A DNA stretch of 64,000 nucleotides from NCBI GenBank assembly GCA_965224015.1, contig OZ245032.1, positions 2,604,001 through 2,668,000 of the forward strand. The letters are read 5' to 3'. Positions within the stretch are counted from its first letter, which is position 1; every line of letters begins with the position of its first letter. The notes under the pieces are model-generated. The model was given only the letters and a program-made list of their open reading frames with translations. It searched no databases and was not told the DNA's origin. Shown one piece after another: positions 8,037 to 16,334 of the stretch. A program made the translations under genes and the position numbers. This DNA is from CBDCVD01 sp965224015 (GTDB taxonomy: Bacteria; Pseudomonadota; Alphaproteobacteria; Rhizobiales; CBDCVD01).

Positions 8037-9273
8037 CCGTGGACGTGGCTCCATGAAGTGCGGCAACAATACGCGCGGCCAGTTTATCAGCGACTTGGGT
8101 CTTGCTCATGGGCACCCAGGTCTCGACGTCGTCTTCAGTGATGAGCGAAACCGTGTTCTCGTCACCCCCCATGATGCCCGTCTCCGGCGATACGTCGTTG
8201 GCGACAATCCAATCGCAGCCCTTGCGCGCCCGTTTGGCTGTTGCGTTGGCGATGACGTTTTCTGTCTCCGCGGCAAAGCCAATTATCAGGAAAGGCCGCT
8301 CTTGTGCCGGCATCCCCGCGACGCTGGCGAGAATATCCGTATTCTCAGCAAATTTAAGGTCGCGAAGGCCGGTATCGCCCTGTTTTTTCAGTTTTTCGTC
8401 GGCGCGATTCTCCACGCGCCAATCGGCAACCGCGGCGGCAAAAATAGCAACATCAACAGGAAGTGCGCCCGTAACTTCGGCAGCCATCTCGTCGGCGGTT
8501 TCAACACGGTGTAGGACGCAACCGGCCGGCGGCGGCAGGCTCACGGGACCACTTACCAAAACGACCTCAGCGCCCCGGGCCGCAAGGGTGGCGGCAATGG
8601 CATAACCCTGTTTGCCTGAACTCCGGTTGGCGATATAGCGCACGGGATCAATGGGCTCGTGGGTGGGGCCGGCGGTCACCAAAACACGTTTGCCGTGCAA
8701 GGGTGCTTTTTCATTTGTCCCCCCTGGTCTGCGTACTACCAGCGCCGCGACGATTTCTTCCGGTTCCGCCAACCGGCCCGGACCAAACTCGCCGCATGCC
8801 ATGTCACCGGCATTGGGGCCGATCACCTGCACCCCATCGTTCAACAGGGTTTGCAGGTTGCGCCTTGTTGCCGCATGTTCCCACATGCGCACATTCATTG
8901 CCGGTGCAATCAATACCGGCGTGTCCGTTGCAAGCAAACACGTGCTGGCCAAATCGTCCGCCAATCCGTGAGCCATTTTGGCCATCAGGTCGGCGGTGGC
9001 CGGCGCAACGAGAATTTTGTCGGCCACGCGGGAGAGCTCAATATGGCCCATGTCCGTTTCGTCGACAAGATCAAACAAATGGGTGTAAACCCGCTCTCCT
9101 GAGAGCGCCGCAAACGAAAGGGGCGATACAAACTCGCAGGCCGCTGTGGTCATGATTACCGTTACTGCGCGCTCGTGCTTTTGCAACAACCGGATCACTT
9201 CCAGGCATTTGTAAGCGGCGATACCACCGCCGACGATCAAAAGTATGCGTTCTTTGATTTGGGTATCTTGCAT
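8029..9273 (-). CDS. coaBC: Bifunctional phosphopantothenoylcysteine decarboxylase/phosphopantothenate-cysteine ligase
   Basis: Catalyses two consecutive steps of coenzyme A synthesis: CTP-dependent coupling of 4'-phosphopantothenate with cysteine, then FMN-dependent decarboxylation. The N-terminal CoaC half shows GGGIAAYK, ADKILVAPATADLMAKMA, APAMNVRMW and DMACGEFGPGRL. The CoaB half begins about residue 190 with VTAGPTHEPIDPVRYIANRSSGKQG. ATG 9273 gives 414 aa and the sequence MQDTQIKERILLIVGGGIA. This ATG is exactly at the edge of a family B element, so the native upstream region has been replaced; a second in-frame ATG lies inside the element at 9285. No ribosome site is evident for either. 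Confidence 0.95.
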   Translation of the reverse strand: MQDTQIKERILLIVGGGIAAYKCLEVIRLLQKHERAVTVIMTTAACEFVSPLSFAALSGERVYTHLFDLVDETDMGHIELSRVADKILVAPATADLMAKMAHGLADDLASTCLLATDTPVLIAPAMNVRMWEHAATRRNLQTLLNDGVQVIGPNAGDMACGEFGPGRLAEPEEIVAALVVRRPGGTNEKAPLHGKRVLVTAGPTHEPIDPVRYIANRSSGKQGYAIAATLAARGAEVVLVSGPVSLPPPAGCVLHRVETADEMAAEVTGALPVDVAIFAAAVADWRVENRADEKLKKQGDTGLRDLKFAENTDILASVAGMPAQERPFLIIGFAAETENVIANATAKRARKGCDWIVANDVSPETGIMGGDENTVSLITEDDVETWVPMSKTQVADKLAARIVAALHGATSTDG

Positions 9274-9274
9274 A

Positions 9275-9548
9275 GAGCGTGTCATGTCTTAATAGAAGCA
9301 ATTCTGTTTCTCGATTGGCGAGGCGATACCCAAGCCCAAGGCGATCGAAGAGCGATGGCGATCCATCTCTCAAGAGCGGCTTGGGCGTGGGCGTTGCGCC
9401 AATCGGAAACCCGAAGGGACGGGCGCTTTTGCACCAATATGGACCTTAAGTCTCTTGCAAATAGCCCCACTATATCCTGCGAGACTTAAGGCCCATCTTG
9501 TCGCAAAATCGCTCCGTCAGAATGGTTCTATTAAGACATGACACGCTC
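9275..9548 (+). mobile_element. Family B element, copy 2 (274 bp, TA flanks)
   Basis: Close relative of the copies at 5541 and 45436, flanked by TA at 9273-9274 and 9549-9550. It separates the coaBC start codon from the end of the mnh operon. The internal hairpin arms (GGCGAGGCGATACCCAAGCC against GGCTTGGGCGTGGGCG) are better paired here than in the other copies. No protein is encoded. Confidence 0.88.
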
Positions 9549-9563
9549 TAGGGTCAGGAGCCG

Positions 9564-9953
9564 TCATGGGTGCTCCTCTTCGCTCCAGTCGTGGCCGGTC
9601 AAATAGGCGTAGCCGTCGCCGTATCTGCCATCAAGTTCGTCGGTTCCGGTTCCGGCCCAAGGCTTGATGCCCACACAATAAGCGGCCCGAGCTAGCAAAT
9701 GCGCGGAAACCGGTGTGGTGAGAAGGAAAAACACAGCCCCCGCCAACGCGCGCAAAAACACAGCCGAATCCCAGGCGACAAACCCAAGCGAAATCAGGGG
9801 CAGCAAGGCCCCCAGCGTTCCCGCCTTACTAGCGGCATGCATACGCATATAGACGTCCGGTAAACGCAACAGACCGATAGCCGCGGCAAAGGAAAACAGT
9901 GCCGCGACAACGAACAGAACACCGGACAATATCAGCAATGCACTATGAAACAT
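9564..9953 (-). CDS. mnhG: Mrp Na+/H+ antiporter subunit G
   Basis: Small membrane subunit (129 aa) of the seven-subunit Mrp (Mnh/Pha) cation/proton antiporter. It has three hydrophobic segments in the first 90 residues and the family sequence RLPDVYMRMHAASKAGTLG after the first. The C-terminal 30 residues are polar and variable, as usual. Start ATG 9953 overlaps the end of mnhF by 11 bp, so translation is probably coupled. It is the last gene of the operon; a family B element begins 15 bp after its stop. Confidence 0.93.
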   Translation of the reverse strand: MFHSALLILSGVLFVVAALFSFAAAIGLLRLPDVYMRMHAASKAGTLGALLPLISLGFVAWDSAVFLRALAGAVFFLLTTPVSAHLLARAAYCVGIKPWAGTGTDELDGRYGDGYAYLTGHDWSEEEHP

Positions 9954-10281
9954 CGGAAGGTGTCCTTGTGTTCTTGCTGTTGGCGTTATCGGGGCGCTCC
10001 CCCTGTATTCCCCTATGCAAAACAAACCGTGCAAACGCAACCGTTGCCAAAAATCCGACCAGCCCCAGGGCAATGGCAATATCGATATAGAGATAGTGCT
10101 GGGTCTTGGCGCCGATCACCGCGATAAATCCGACACCGACAGACACCAGCATATCAAGAGCCAGAACCCGATCGGGCACCGTCGGCCCCTTTAGAATGCG
10201 CACCACCACAAGAACAAATGAGGCGATGAGAAGCGCCAGTGCGACCAGCAAACAGGCATTAAAAAACTCTTGTGCCGACAT
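9943..10281 (-). CDS. mnhF: Mrp Na+/H+ antiporter subunit F
   Basis: Membrane subunit F (112 aa) with three predicted transmembrane helices; the family motif RILKGPTVPDRVLALD follows the first helix. Its ATG shares one base with the TGA of mnhE (TGATG) and its end overlaps mnhG, so E, F and G are translationally coupled. MnhF/MrpF is essential for complex assembly in studied systems. Confidence 0.93.
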   Translation of the reverse strand: MSAQEFFNACLLVALALLIASFVLVVVRILKGPTVPDRVLALDMLVSVGVGFIAVIGAKTQHYLYIDIAIALGLVGFLATVAFARFVLHRGIQGERPDNANSKNTRTPSDVS

Positions 10282-10754
10282 CAGCGCACCGCCTCCATGA
10301 TTTTTGTTTCAAACCCTTGCGCGATGTCTGCAATCAGCGCTCTTTTGTCAGGGATGTCAATAACATGAATGTAAAGAGTCGATCGATCGTCCGACACGTC
10401 GACACTAAGCGTGCCCGGAGTCAACGTGATCAAATTGGCCAAAAGGGTAATCTCGAAATCGGTGTCGACGCGCAAGGGAAAAGCAATAAAGCCAGGCGAC
10501 AGGTTCATGCGTGGTGATAAAACCAGAACCATCACCCGAAGCGCTGATTTGAGCAACTCCACCAGAAAAAGCCGAATAAGCGATAATGCCCGCCCCACGC
10601 GACCGTAGTGCGCCACCGAGCCCACCTGCTCGCGAATAAGCCATAGGGAAAAACTGCCAAGCACAAATCCGAACAGGACATTGATCAGGGTAAAAGCCCC
10701 CGTTACCGCCGCCCACGCTAGCGCCAACAGCACATTGATAAACAAAATACTCAT
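10281..10754 (-). CDS. mnhE: Mrp Na+/H+ antiporter subunit E
   Basis: Membrane subunit E, 157 aa. Two N-terminal hydrophobic helices (INVLLALAWAAVTG, LINVLFGFVLGSFSLWL) precede a soluble domain with the family features ANLITLTPGTLSVDVSDDRSTLYIHVID. ATG 10754 is chosen because it precedes the first helix directly; the longer open frame upstream overlaps mnhD. Placement between D and F is the canonical order. Confidence 0.93.
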   Translation of the reverse strand: MSILFINVLLALAWAAVTGAFTLINVLFGFVLGSFSLWLIREQVGSVAHYGRVGRALSLIRLFLVELLKSALRVMVLVLSPRMNLSPGFIAFPLRVDTDFEITLLANLITLTPGTLSVDVSDDRSTLYIHVIDIPDKRALIADIAQGFETKIMEAVR

Positions 10755-10779
10755 TGCGCATATCCTCGTTTGGGGTGCC

Positions 10780-12363
10780 TTAGAGCGTTGGCACGACGTC
10801 AAAAACCGATTTGACGTAGGCCCCCGGCTCAAACAATCCGCTCGCCGCCGCACCGGAAAACGCCAGCAGCCCCTGTGGCCAAATGCCAAGCGCCAATGCC
10901 AGCGTAACAATGGCGCCAATGGGTAGTAATGATGCCACAGCCTCGCGCGGAACCATCGGCGTCAGGCGATGCACCGCGTCGCCGCCAGCACTCGCGTCAC
11001 GCCAGAACGCCAATGCCCACACCCGCATGATTGCAATCGCACTCAACAGTCCGCCTAGCAAAATTGTCGCCGCAATCAACCACTCATCAGCGGTGATTGC
11101 GGCGTTCACCAACGACACTTTGGGCCAAAATCCGCTCAATGGTGGAAACCCCGCAACCGCCAGGGCAAGAATAAAAAACAAACCTGCCAACAACGGGCGT
11201 TGATGATAAAGACCGGCAATGTCATGCAAGGATCGCCCTCCGGTCAGACGTTCCATAATTCCTGCGATCAGGTAAAGTCCCGTCATAACCACCATCGAGT
11301 GCACCATATAGGTAATTGCGCCCTGCATGGCATCAGGGGTTGCGATCGCCAGGCCGGCCATGACAACACCGATCCCTGAGATTACCAGATAATTGAGCAG
11401 GCGCCGAATCTCCGACTGGGCGAGAGCACCAAGAACGCCGCCCATAATGGTGATAACAGCAATGAGGGTATAAAGCTCCTGAAAGGCGTCTAACGCTGCA
11501 GGCAACAGCATCACTTGCGTGCGAATGAGAGCGTAGATCCCGACCTTGGTGAGCAGGCCGGCGAAGATCGCCGAGACAACCGCGCGCGGGGTGTGATAGG
11601 AGGCCGGCAGCCAGAAGTTGACAGGAAACACCGCCGCCTTCATCCCAAACGCCAGGCAATAAAGCAGCGCAATGGTCAACACCGGGCGCGTATCGTCAAG
11701 GCCCGCAACCCGCGCCGGGATATCCGCCATATTGAGCGTGCCCACAATCCCATAAAGATAACCGGTCGCCACCAGAAACAGTGTCGTGGCGAGAAAGTTC
11801 AAAAACGCATATTTCACCGCGCCGTCCAGCTGTCGCTGGCGGCTTCCCAAAACGATCAGGCCAAAGGATGAAATCAACACCACTTCAAACCAGACATAGA
11901 GATTGAAAACATCGCCGGTTAGAAAAGCCCCGTTGGTGCCTGCAAGCAGCAACAACAGCAAGGGAAAAAAGCCATAGCGTTGCTCATTGTTGTCAGAGTC
12001 AAAAATCCCGTAGATGATCACGCAAACCCCTACCGCCGAGGCGGTCATCACCAGCAGCGCCGCCAGCCAATCAACGGTAAATGTAATGCCAAACGGTGGC
12101 AGCCAGTTGCCCATGGTCATGGATATCGGCCCTTGGGCGCTGACGCGCACAACAAGCGCCATACTGACCAGCAGCCCGAGCGCACTGACGACAATCGCTA
12201 TCGGCTCTTGCCAACTCACCTGCCGTCTGACCATCAACAAAAACGCGCCCGCCAGCAGCGGCAGTAAGAGCGGCACCACCACGATCCAATCGGCGGCCGG
12301 GGTTGCCTGCTCCAATAGCGCGGGAGGTAAGTCCAGGATCTGCGTGTCCGTTTTTCCAGCCAT
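10780..12363 (-). CDS. mnhD: Mrp Na+/H+ antiporter subunit D
   Basis: Polytopic subunit (527 aa), homologous to the antiporter-like subunits NuoM/NuoN of complex I. It has about 14 hydrophobic segments. The conserved motifs are present: FEVVLISSFGLIVLG, containing the helix-5 glutamate; GMKAAVFPVNFWLPASYHTPRAVVSAIFAGLLTKVGIYAL, with the two proton-path lysines (in shorter pieces GMKAAVFP and LLTKVG). The N-terminal 24 residues are hydrophilic and unusual in length, but the ATG is the only good one before the first helix. Gap to mnhC is 20 bp. Confidence 0.95.
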   Translation of the reverse strand: MAGKTDTQILDLPPALLEQATPAADWIVVVPLLLPLLAGAFLLMVRRQVSWQEPIAIVVSALGLLVSMALVVRVSAQGPISMTMGNWLPPFGITFTVDWLAALLVMTASAVGVCVIIYGIFDSDNNEQRYGFFPLLLLLLAGTNGAFLTGDVFNLYVWFEVVLISSFGLIVLGSRQRQLDGAVKYAFLNFLATTLFLVATGYLYGIVGTLNMADIPARVAGLDDTRPVLTIALLYCLAFGMKAAVFPVNFWLPASYHTPRAVVSAIFAGLLTKVGIYALIRTQVMLLPAALDAFQELYTLIAVITIMGGVLGALAQSEIRRLLNYLVISGIGVVMAGLAIATPDAMQGAITYMVHSMVVMTGLYLIAGIMERLTGGRSLHDIAGLYHQRPLLAGLFFILALAVAGFPPLSGFWPKVSLVNAAITADEWLIAATILLGGLLSAIAIMRVWALAFWRDASAGGDAVHRLTPMVPREAVASLLPIGAIVTLALALGIWPQGLLAFSGAAASGLFEPGAYVKSVFDVVPTL

Positions 12364-12383
12364 CTGCTTAACGCGTATGCCTC

Positions 12384-12785
12384 TCAGTATCCCAAAGGCG
12401 GCAGGTCCTCCGCCCGAGGTTCAGCCAGGCGCATATCGGCGGAAAAATCCGTCCCCAAAGCCTCGTCAGTGCGGTATACCATCACTAGAACGAAGGCAAA
12501 AAGCGCAAAACTGATAACAATCGCCGTTAAAATCAGCGCCTGCGGCAAGGGATTGGCAATAATCCCTTCCGGTTGATAAAGCCCCTCCGGCACTATGGGT
12601 GGAATTTCCCGCGTCAGCCTGCCGGATACAAATATCAACAGGTTCACGCCGTTGCCAAGTAGAACGATACCGATCACCATGCGGATAAGCGATCGTGACA
12701 TAAGCATATAGATACTGGCGGCAAACAGCATACCCACCAATACCGCCAAGGGTCCGGAAATCACCGCCGCATCGCCATTGATCAT
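12384..12785 (-). CDS. mnhC: Mrp Na+/H+ antiporter subunit C
   Basis: Subunit C (133 aa), the NuoK-like component, with three hydrophobic helices and the family sequence IGIVLLGNGVNLLIF. The middle TM region ends with ALILTAIVISFALFAFVLV, where NuoK-type proteins have key acidic residues replaced. ATG 12785 overlaps the mnhB stop in an ATGA arrangement, so the two are coupled. The C-terminal tail is acidic and poorly conserved. Confidence 0.93.
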   Translation of the reverse strand: MINGDAAVISGPLAVLVGMLFAASIYMLMSRSLIRMVIGIVLLGNGVNLLIFVSGRLTREIPPIVPEGLYQPEGIIANPLPQALILTAIVISFALFAFVLVMVYRTDEALGTDFSADMRLAEPRAEDLPPLGY

Positions 12786-13201
12786 GACGGGACATTCTCC
12801 TCTAGTGCAAGAGCAATCGTCGACAGAGCCCCGACGACAACAAACCAAACCCCGATGTCAAACACCAACGGTGTTGACAGGGCAACATCCACACCGAAAA
12901 TGGTGACGGTCCACCACAGGCCGCTAAGAAGCGGAACGGCAAAAATGATCGATAGCAATCCGGATACAGCGGCAATAAATAACCCAAACGCGGCAATGGA
13001 CATGGGATGAAAATAAAGCGCTCGGCGCGCCGGCATCACACCATTGGCAATCCCATATATCGCCACCGCCGAAGCCGCGATCAACCCGCCGATAAACCCG
13101 CCGCCGGGCTCGTTATGGCCGCGCAGCAGGACAAAGATGGAAAACAGGACCATCAGTGCGGTCAAGTAGGGCGCGGTGGTTCGGAAAATGACCGTGTTCA
13201 T
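12782..13201 (-). CDS. mnhB: Mrp Na+/H+ antiporter subunit B
   Basis: Subunit B (139 aa), four hydrophobic helices. The opening NTVIFRTTAPYLTALMVLFS and the motif RGHNEPGGGFIGGLIAASAVA are diagnostic of MnhB/MrpB. Start ATG 13201 is supported by AAGGAG six bases upstream; a TTG one codon earlier is less likely. The gap to mnhA is 11 bp. Confidence 0.95.
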   Translation of the reverse strand: MNTVIFRTTAPYLTALMVLFSIFVLLRGHNEPGGGFIGGLIAASAVAIYGIANGVMPARRALYFHPMSIAAFGLFIAAVSGLLSIIFAVPLLSGLWWTVTIFGVDVALSTPLVFDIGVWFVVVGALSTIALALEENVPS

Positions 13202-13212
13202 CAAATCTCCTT

Positions 13213-15609
13213 TTAATCCTCAGCCTGGCTCTCACGCAGGCGTTGGCGAGCATGATAGGTACTCTCAGCGGCATCCGCTGCCTTGCGCCGTAGCCCGGTA
13301 CGTTGACGCGGGGTGCGAATGCGAATCAGCGCTAATGCCGAGACCCCCGCGATCATCACCACCGTGATCTCCCCCAAAGTGTCAAGGGCACGGTAGTCAA
13401 CCAGAATGACATTGACAATATTGCGCCCGTGAGCAATGGCGGCGCTGGTTTGGGTGTAAAAGTCCGACAGGCGAAGATCAAGCTCCCCTTGAACCACCGA
13501 CAATAAGACCAATGTAAAGCCGGCGCCACAGGCAAGCGCCACAAAGGTGCGTAAAACTGTCACAAACCCGGAGCGCTCATCGATCTGGTCAACGCGCAGC
13601 CGTGTCATCACCAGCGCCAGGATAACAACCGAAAGCGTCTCAACCATAAACTGGGTAAACGACAAATCCGGAGCGCCAAAAAGAATGAAAATCAACGCCA
13701 CCGAAAATCCGTGAATGCCTAGAGAGATAATAGCAATCAGACGTGTCTTGGCAACAAGCACGGAAACAATCCCGAGCGCGGCAACAATCAGAACACCCCA
13801 CTCGTAAAACTGAAGGCGGGAAACCCGACCAAAGGCCAAGGGATCCAGGGACGGCAATGTATCGTAGACAACCATCGGCACAATCAGAACAAGCGCCGTC
13901 GCAACGAATGTAGCCATCATGTAATGGGACATTTGCCCGGTCTGAATGCGCCGGGTGAGACCGGCAGCGATCTGGATAAGTGTGCCCATTACCTGATCAA
14001 ATCCGCGGTCCGGCCCCCAGCCTATCAACCTGAGCATCCGAGCAACAAAGGCCCGTACACGTTCATGCGTCAAAAAGAGTGCCACGGCAACGGCAACCGT
14101 GATTGCCGACAGGGCAAACGCCAGATTAAAGCCGGCAAAGGCATGAATATGGACTAAGGTGGGTTGGCCAGCAATAGCTCGGCTTGCGGGGGTGACCAGC
14201 CAGGCGTCCACACTTGCGGTAAGAAAAAACGCGACAAGCCCCGCAAGGGCAAGAATTGCAGGGCCTATAACAAGCGCCGGGGGTCCCTCGTGCGCGGCCT
14301 TGGGGGTGTCTTTTTTGGGCCCCCAAAAGGGAATGATCGCAACAATGGCACCAGCCGCCCCCATCATGGCATTGCCCAGGATTGCAATCCCCAATAGCAC
14401 CGTCTCGCCGTGCAGCAGCGCCTCGTATTGCGTTTCCTTGGCGACAAAACCGGCAAACAGGGGAATGCCCGCCATGGACAGGGCCGCGAGGGCCGCAGCG
14501 CTCGCGGTTACGGGCATGACGCCGCGCAAACCGCCGAGACGGGTAAGCTCGCGCGTACCGCTCTCGTGATCGACGACGCCTGCGCACATAAACAGGCATC
14601 CCTTAAAAAGGGCGTGTGCAATCAAATACATCACCGCTGCGGTGACGGCATAAGGGCTTGCCACCCCAACCAACATCACCAACAGCCCCAGCGAAGCCAC
14701 TGTGGTGTAGGCAAGAATCAGTTTCAGGTCCGTCTGGCGCAGGGCGAGTAAGGCACCTGCCAGCAACGTCGCACCTCCAAACAAAGGAAGCACGACCTGC
14801 CACAGGACCAGGTCCCCAAAAAGCGGATTAAGCCGCATGACCAGAAACACCCCCGCCTTAACCATGGTGGCGGAGTGCAGATAGGCCGAAACCGGGGTCG
14901 GGGCCTGCATGGCGTTCGGGAGCCAGAAGTGAAACGGAAACTGCGCCGATTTGGTGAACGCGCCACAGAGAATCAAAATCAGTGCCAGATCGACCGCTGC
15001 ATGGGCGCGTACCGTCTCACCTGCTGCCATGATCGCGGAAAGGTCCGTTGCGCCCGCGATCTGAGCCAACAGCAGCAGGCCCGCCAGCATTGCCAATCCG
15101 CCGCCGCCGGTAATAATCAAAGCCTGGAGAGCCGCGCGACGGGAGGGTTCCTGGTTGTGATTAAAGCCAATCAACAGGAATGACGTCAGCGATGTCAGTT
15201 CCCAAAACACGAAAAGGGCAATAATATTGTCGGCCAGCACCACGCCGAGCATTGCCCCCATAAACGCAAAAATAAAGGAAAAAAACCGTCCCTGGTGCGC
15301 GTGGCCCTTTAAATACCCTCCGGCATAAATGATGATCAAGGCACCGATGCCGCTGATAAGCAGGGCAAACAGTAAACTGAGTCCATCAAGCAGAAACGAA
15401 AAACGATATCCCAGCGCCGGAACCCAATCAAAGGCAATTGTAAACGCGCCCTCTCTCACCACTCGTGCCAGCAGGGTCGCCCATTGCCAGACGCAATAAG
15501 CGGGTATCAATGCCAAAACCCAGCCGGCCCTGGAACCCATGGCCCGATGTATAAAGGGGGCTGCCAGGGCACCTGCCAGAGGCAAAAACAAGGTGAGAAG
15601 AAAAGACAT
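13213..15609 (-). CDS. mnhA: Mrp Na+/H+ antiporter subunit A
   Basis: Largest antiporter subunit, 798 aa, homologous to NuoL and fused to an MrpB-like C-terminal domain. The NuoL-like part has VFWELTSLTSFLLIGF with the key glutamate and HSATMVKAGVFLVMRL with the key lysine. From about residue 600 the DUF4040/MrpB-like domain follows, with GIHGFSVALIFILFGAPDLSFTQFMVE, and then a TLGEITVVMIAG segment. Together with B-G this forms a complete Mrp complex for Na+ extrusion and pH homeostasis. ATG 15609 begins directly at the first helix; an in-frame TTG lies four codons earlier. It heads a seven-gene minus-strand operon. Confidence 0.95.
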   Translation of the reverse strand: MSFLLTLFLPLAGALAAPFIHRAMGSRAGWVLALIPAYCVWQWATLLARVVREGAFTIAFDWVPALGYRFSFLLDGLSLLFALLISGIGALIIIYAGGYLKGHAHQGRFFSFIFAFMGAMLGVVLADNIIALFVFWELTSLTSFLLIGFNHNQEPSRRAALQALIITGGGGLAMLAGLLLLAQIAGATDLSAIMAAGETVRAHAAVDLALILILCGAFTKSAQFPFHFWLPNAMQAPTPVSAYLHSATMVKAGVFLVMRLNPLFGDLVLWQVVLPLFGGATLLAGALLALRQTDLKLILAYTTVASLGLLVMLVGVASPYAVTAAVMYLIAHALFKGCLFMCAGVVDHESGTRELTRLGGLRGVMPVTASAAALAALSMAGIPLFAGFVAKETQYEALLHGETVLLGIAILGNAMMGAAGAIVAIIPFWGPKKDTPKAAHEGPPALVIGPAILALAGLVAFFLTASVDAWLVTPASRAIAGQPTLVHIHAFAGFNLAFALSAITVAVAVALFLTHERVRAFVARMLRLIGWGPDRGFDQVMGTLIQIAAGLTRRIQTGQMSHYMMATFVATALVLIVPMVVYDTLPSLDPLAFGRVSRLQFYEWGVLIVAALGIVSVLVAKTRLIAIISLGIHGFSVALIFILFGAPDLSFTQFMVETLSVVILALVMTRLRVDQIDERSGFVTVLRTFVALACGAGFTLVLLSVVQGELDLRLSDFYTQTSAAIAHGRNIVNVILVDYRALDTLGEITVVMIAGVSALALIRIRTPRQRTGLRRKAADAAESTYHARQRLRESQAED

Positions 15610-15885
15610 GGAGCCGGACAACTACGTCACCAGTCCGTAGGCATCGTGTAGTCCAGAGCCCATCACCCATCCCAGCATGCCGAGAGATAGCAGACTTCGA
15701 TGATAATCTAGATTCCAATTTGAGGTCATGAATGCCGCCACCGACTCCTCCCGTTAAGTCTCTGTCAACGCCCAAAAGTGTTATTCGATCATCTTGACTT
15801 GATTCTCGCCCAGTCTAACCGGTATAGGGTTATGACATCAAATCAAGATTGAATCCAGCAATCAACGGCGAGGTTTGCGATAATC
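15610..15885. other. Divergent intergenic region between mnhA and msrB
   Basis: A 276-bp region that must hold the promoter of the mnh operon (leftward) and of msrB (rightward). A TTGACT occurs at 15794-15799 and a TATAGG at 15823-15828 on the plus strand, but the 23-bp gap is too long for a standard promoter, so I do not assign one. No repeat or ORF of substance is seen. Confidence 0.4.
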
Positions 15886-16314
15886 ATGGCCGATCACAAA
15901 ACACGACAGACTGTCAGCTTCAGCGATGCGCAATGGCAGGCAAAACTCACACCGGAACAATACCGCATAGCGCGCCAGCACGGTACCGAGCCCCCCTTCA
16001 CCAGCCCCCTGAACGCAGAAAAGCGTGAAGGCACATACACGTGTGTGGCCTGCGGTGCGGCGTTATTCCACTCAGGCACAAAGTACGATTCGGGAACCGG
16101 CTGGCCTTCGTTCTATGCGCCTTCTACGGTCGCCGCCGTTAGCGAGCACGAAGACAGGTCCCTGTTTCGGCGACGCACGGAGGTGCGCTGCGCGCGCTGT
16201 GATTCACACCTTGGGCACGTCTTTGCCGATGGACCCGAGCCCACCGGCCAGCGCTACTGCATAAACGGCGCCGTGCTGGATTTTACCGCCCTGGATACCA
16301 GCAACACAGATTAA
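15886..16314 (+). CDS. msrB: Peptide-methionine (R)-S-oxide reductase
   Basis: Repairs methionine-R-sulfoxide in oxidised proteins. The 142-aa protein has the two zinc CxxC pairs (CVAC near 47-50, CARC near 101-104), the HLGHVFADGP motif and the catalytic Cys in RYCINGAVLDF. The resolving-cysteine position, normally SGCGWPSF, reads SGTGWPSF here, so recycling may rely on direct thioredoxin attack, as known for a sizeable share of MsrB proteins. Start ATG 15886. The oligopeptidase gene follows after 20 bp, suggesting a joint transcript aimed at damaged protein. Confidence 0.95.
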   Translation: MADHKTRQTVSFSDAQWQAKLTPEQYRIARQHGTEPPFTSPLNAEKREGTYTCVACGAALFHSGTKYDSGTGWPSFYAPSTVAAVSEHEDRSLFRRRTEVRCARCDSHLGHVFADGPEPTGQRYCINGAVLDFTALDTSNTD

Positions 16315-16334
16315 ATACGCCATACGAGGAACAT

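Noticed and set aside
9272..9550. Conserved short peptide (MDLKSLANSPTISCET) in the family B copies
   Set aside because: It recurs because the element DNA recurs; it covers the CTTAAG inverted repeat, and copies have substitutions and frame changes that are not typical of protein conservation.
15794..15828. TTGACT and TATAGG upstream of msrB as a promoter
   Set aside because: Spacing of 23 bp is outside the range for sigma-70 promoters.
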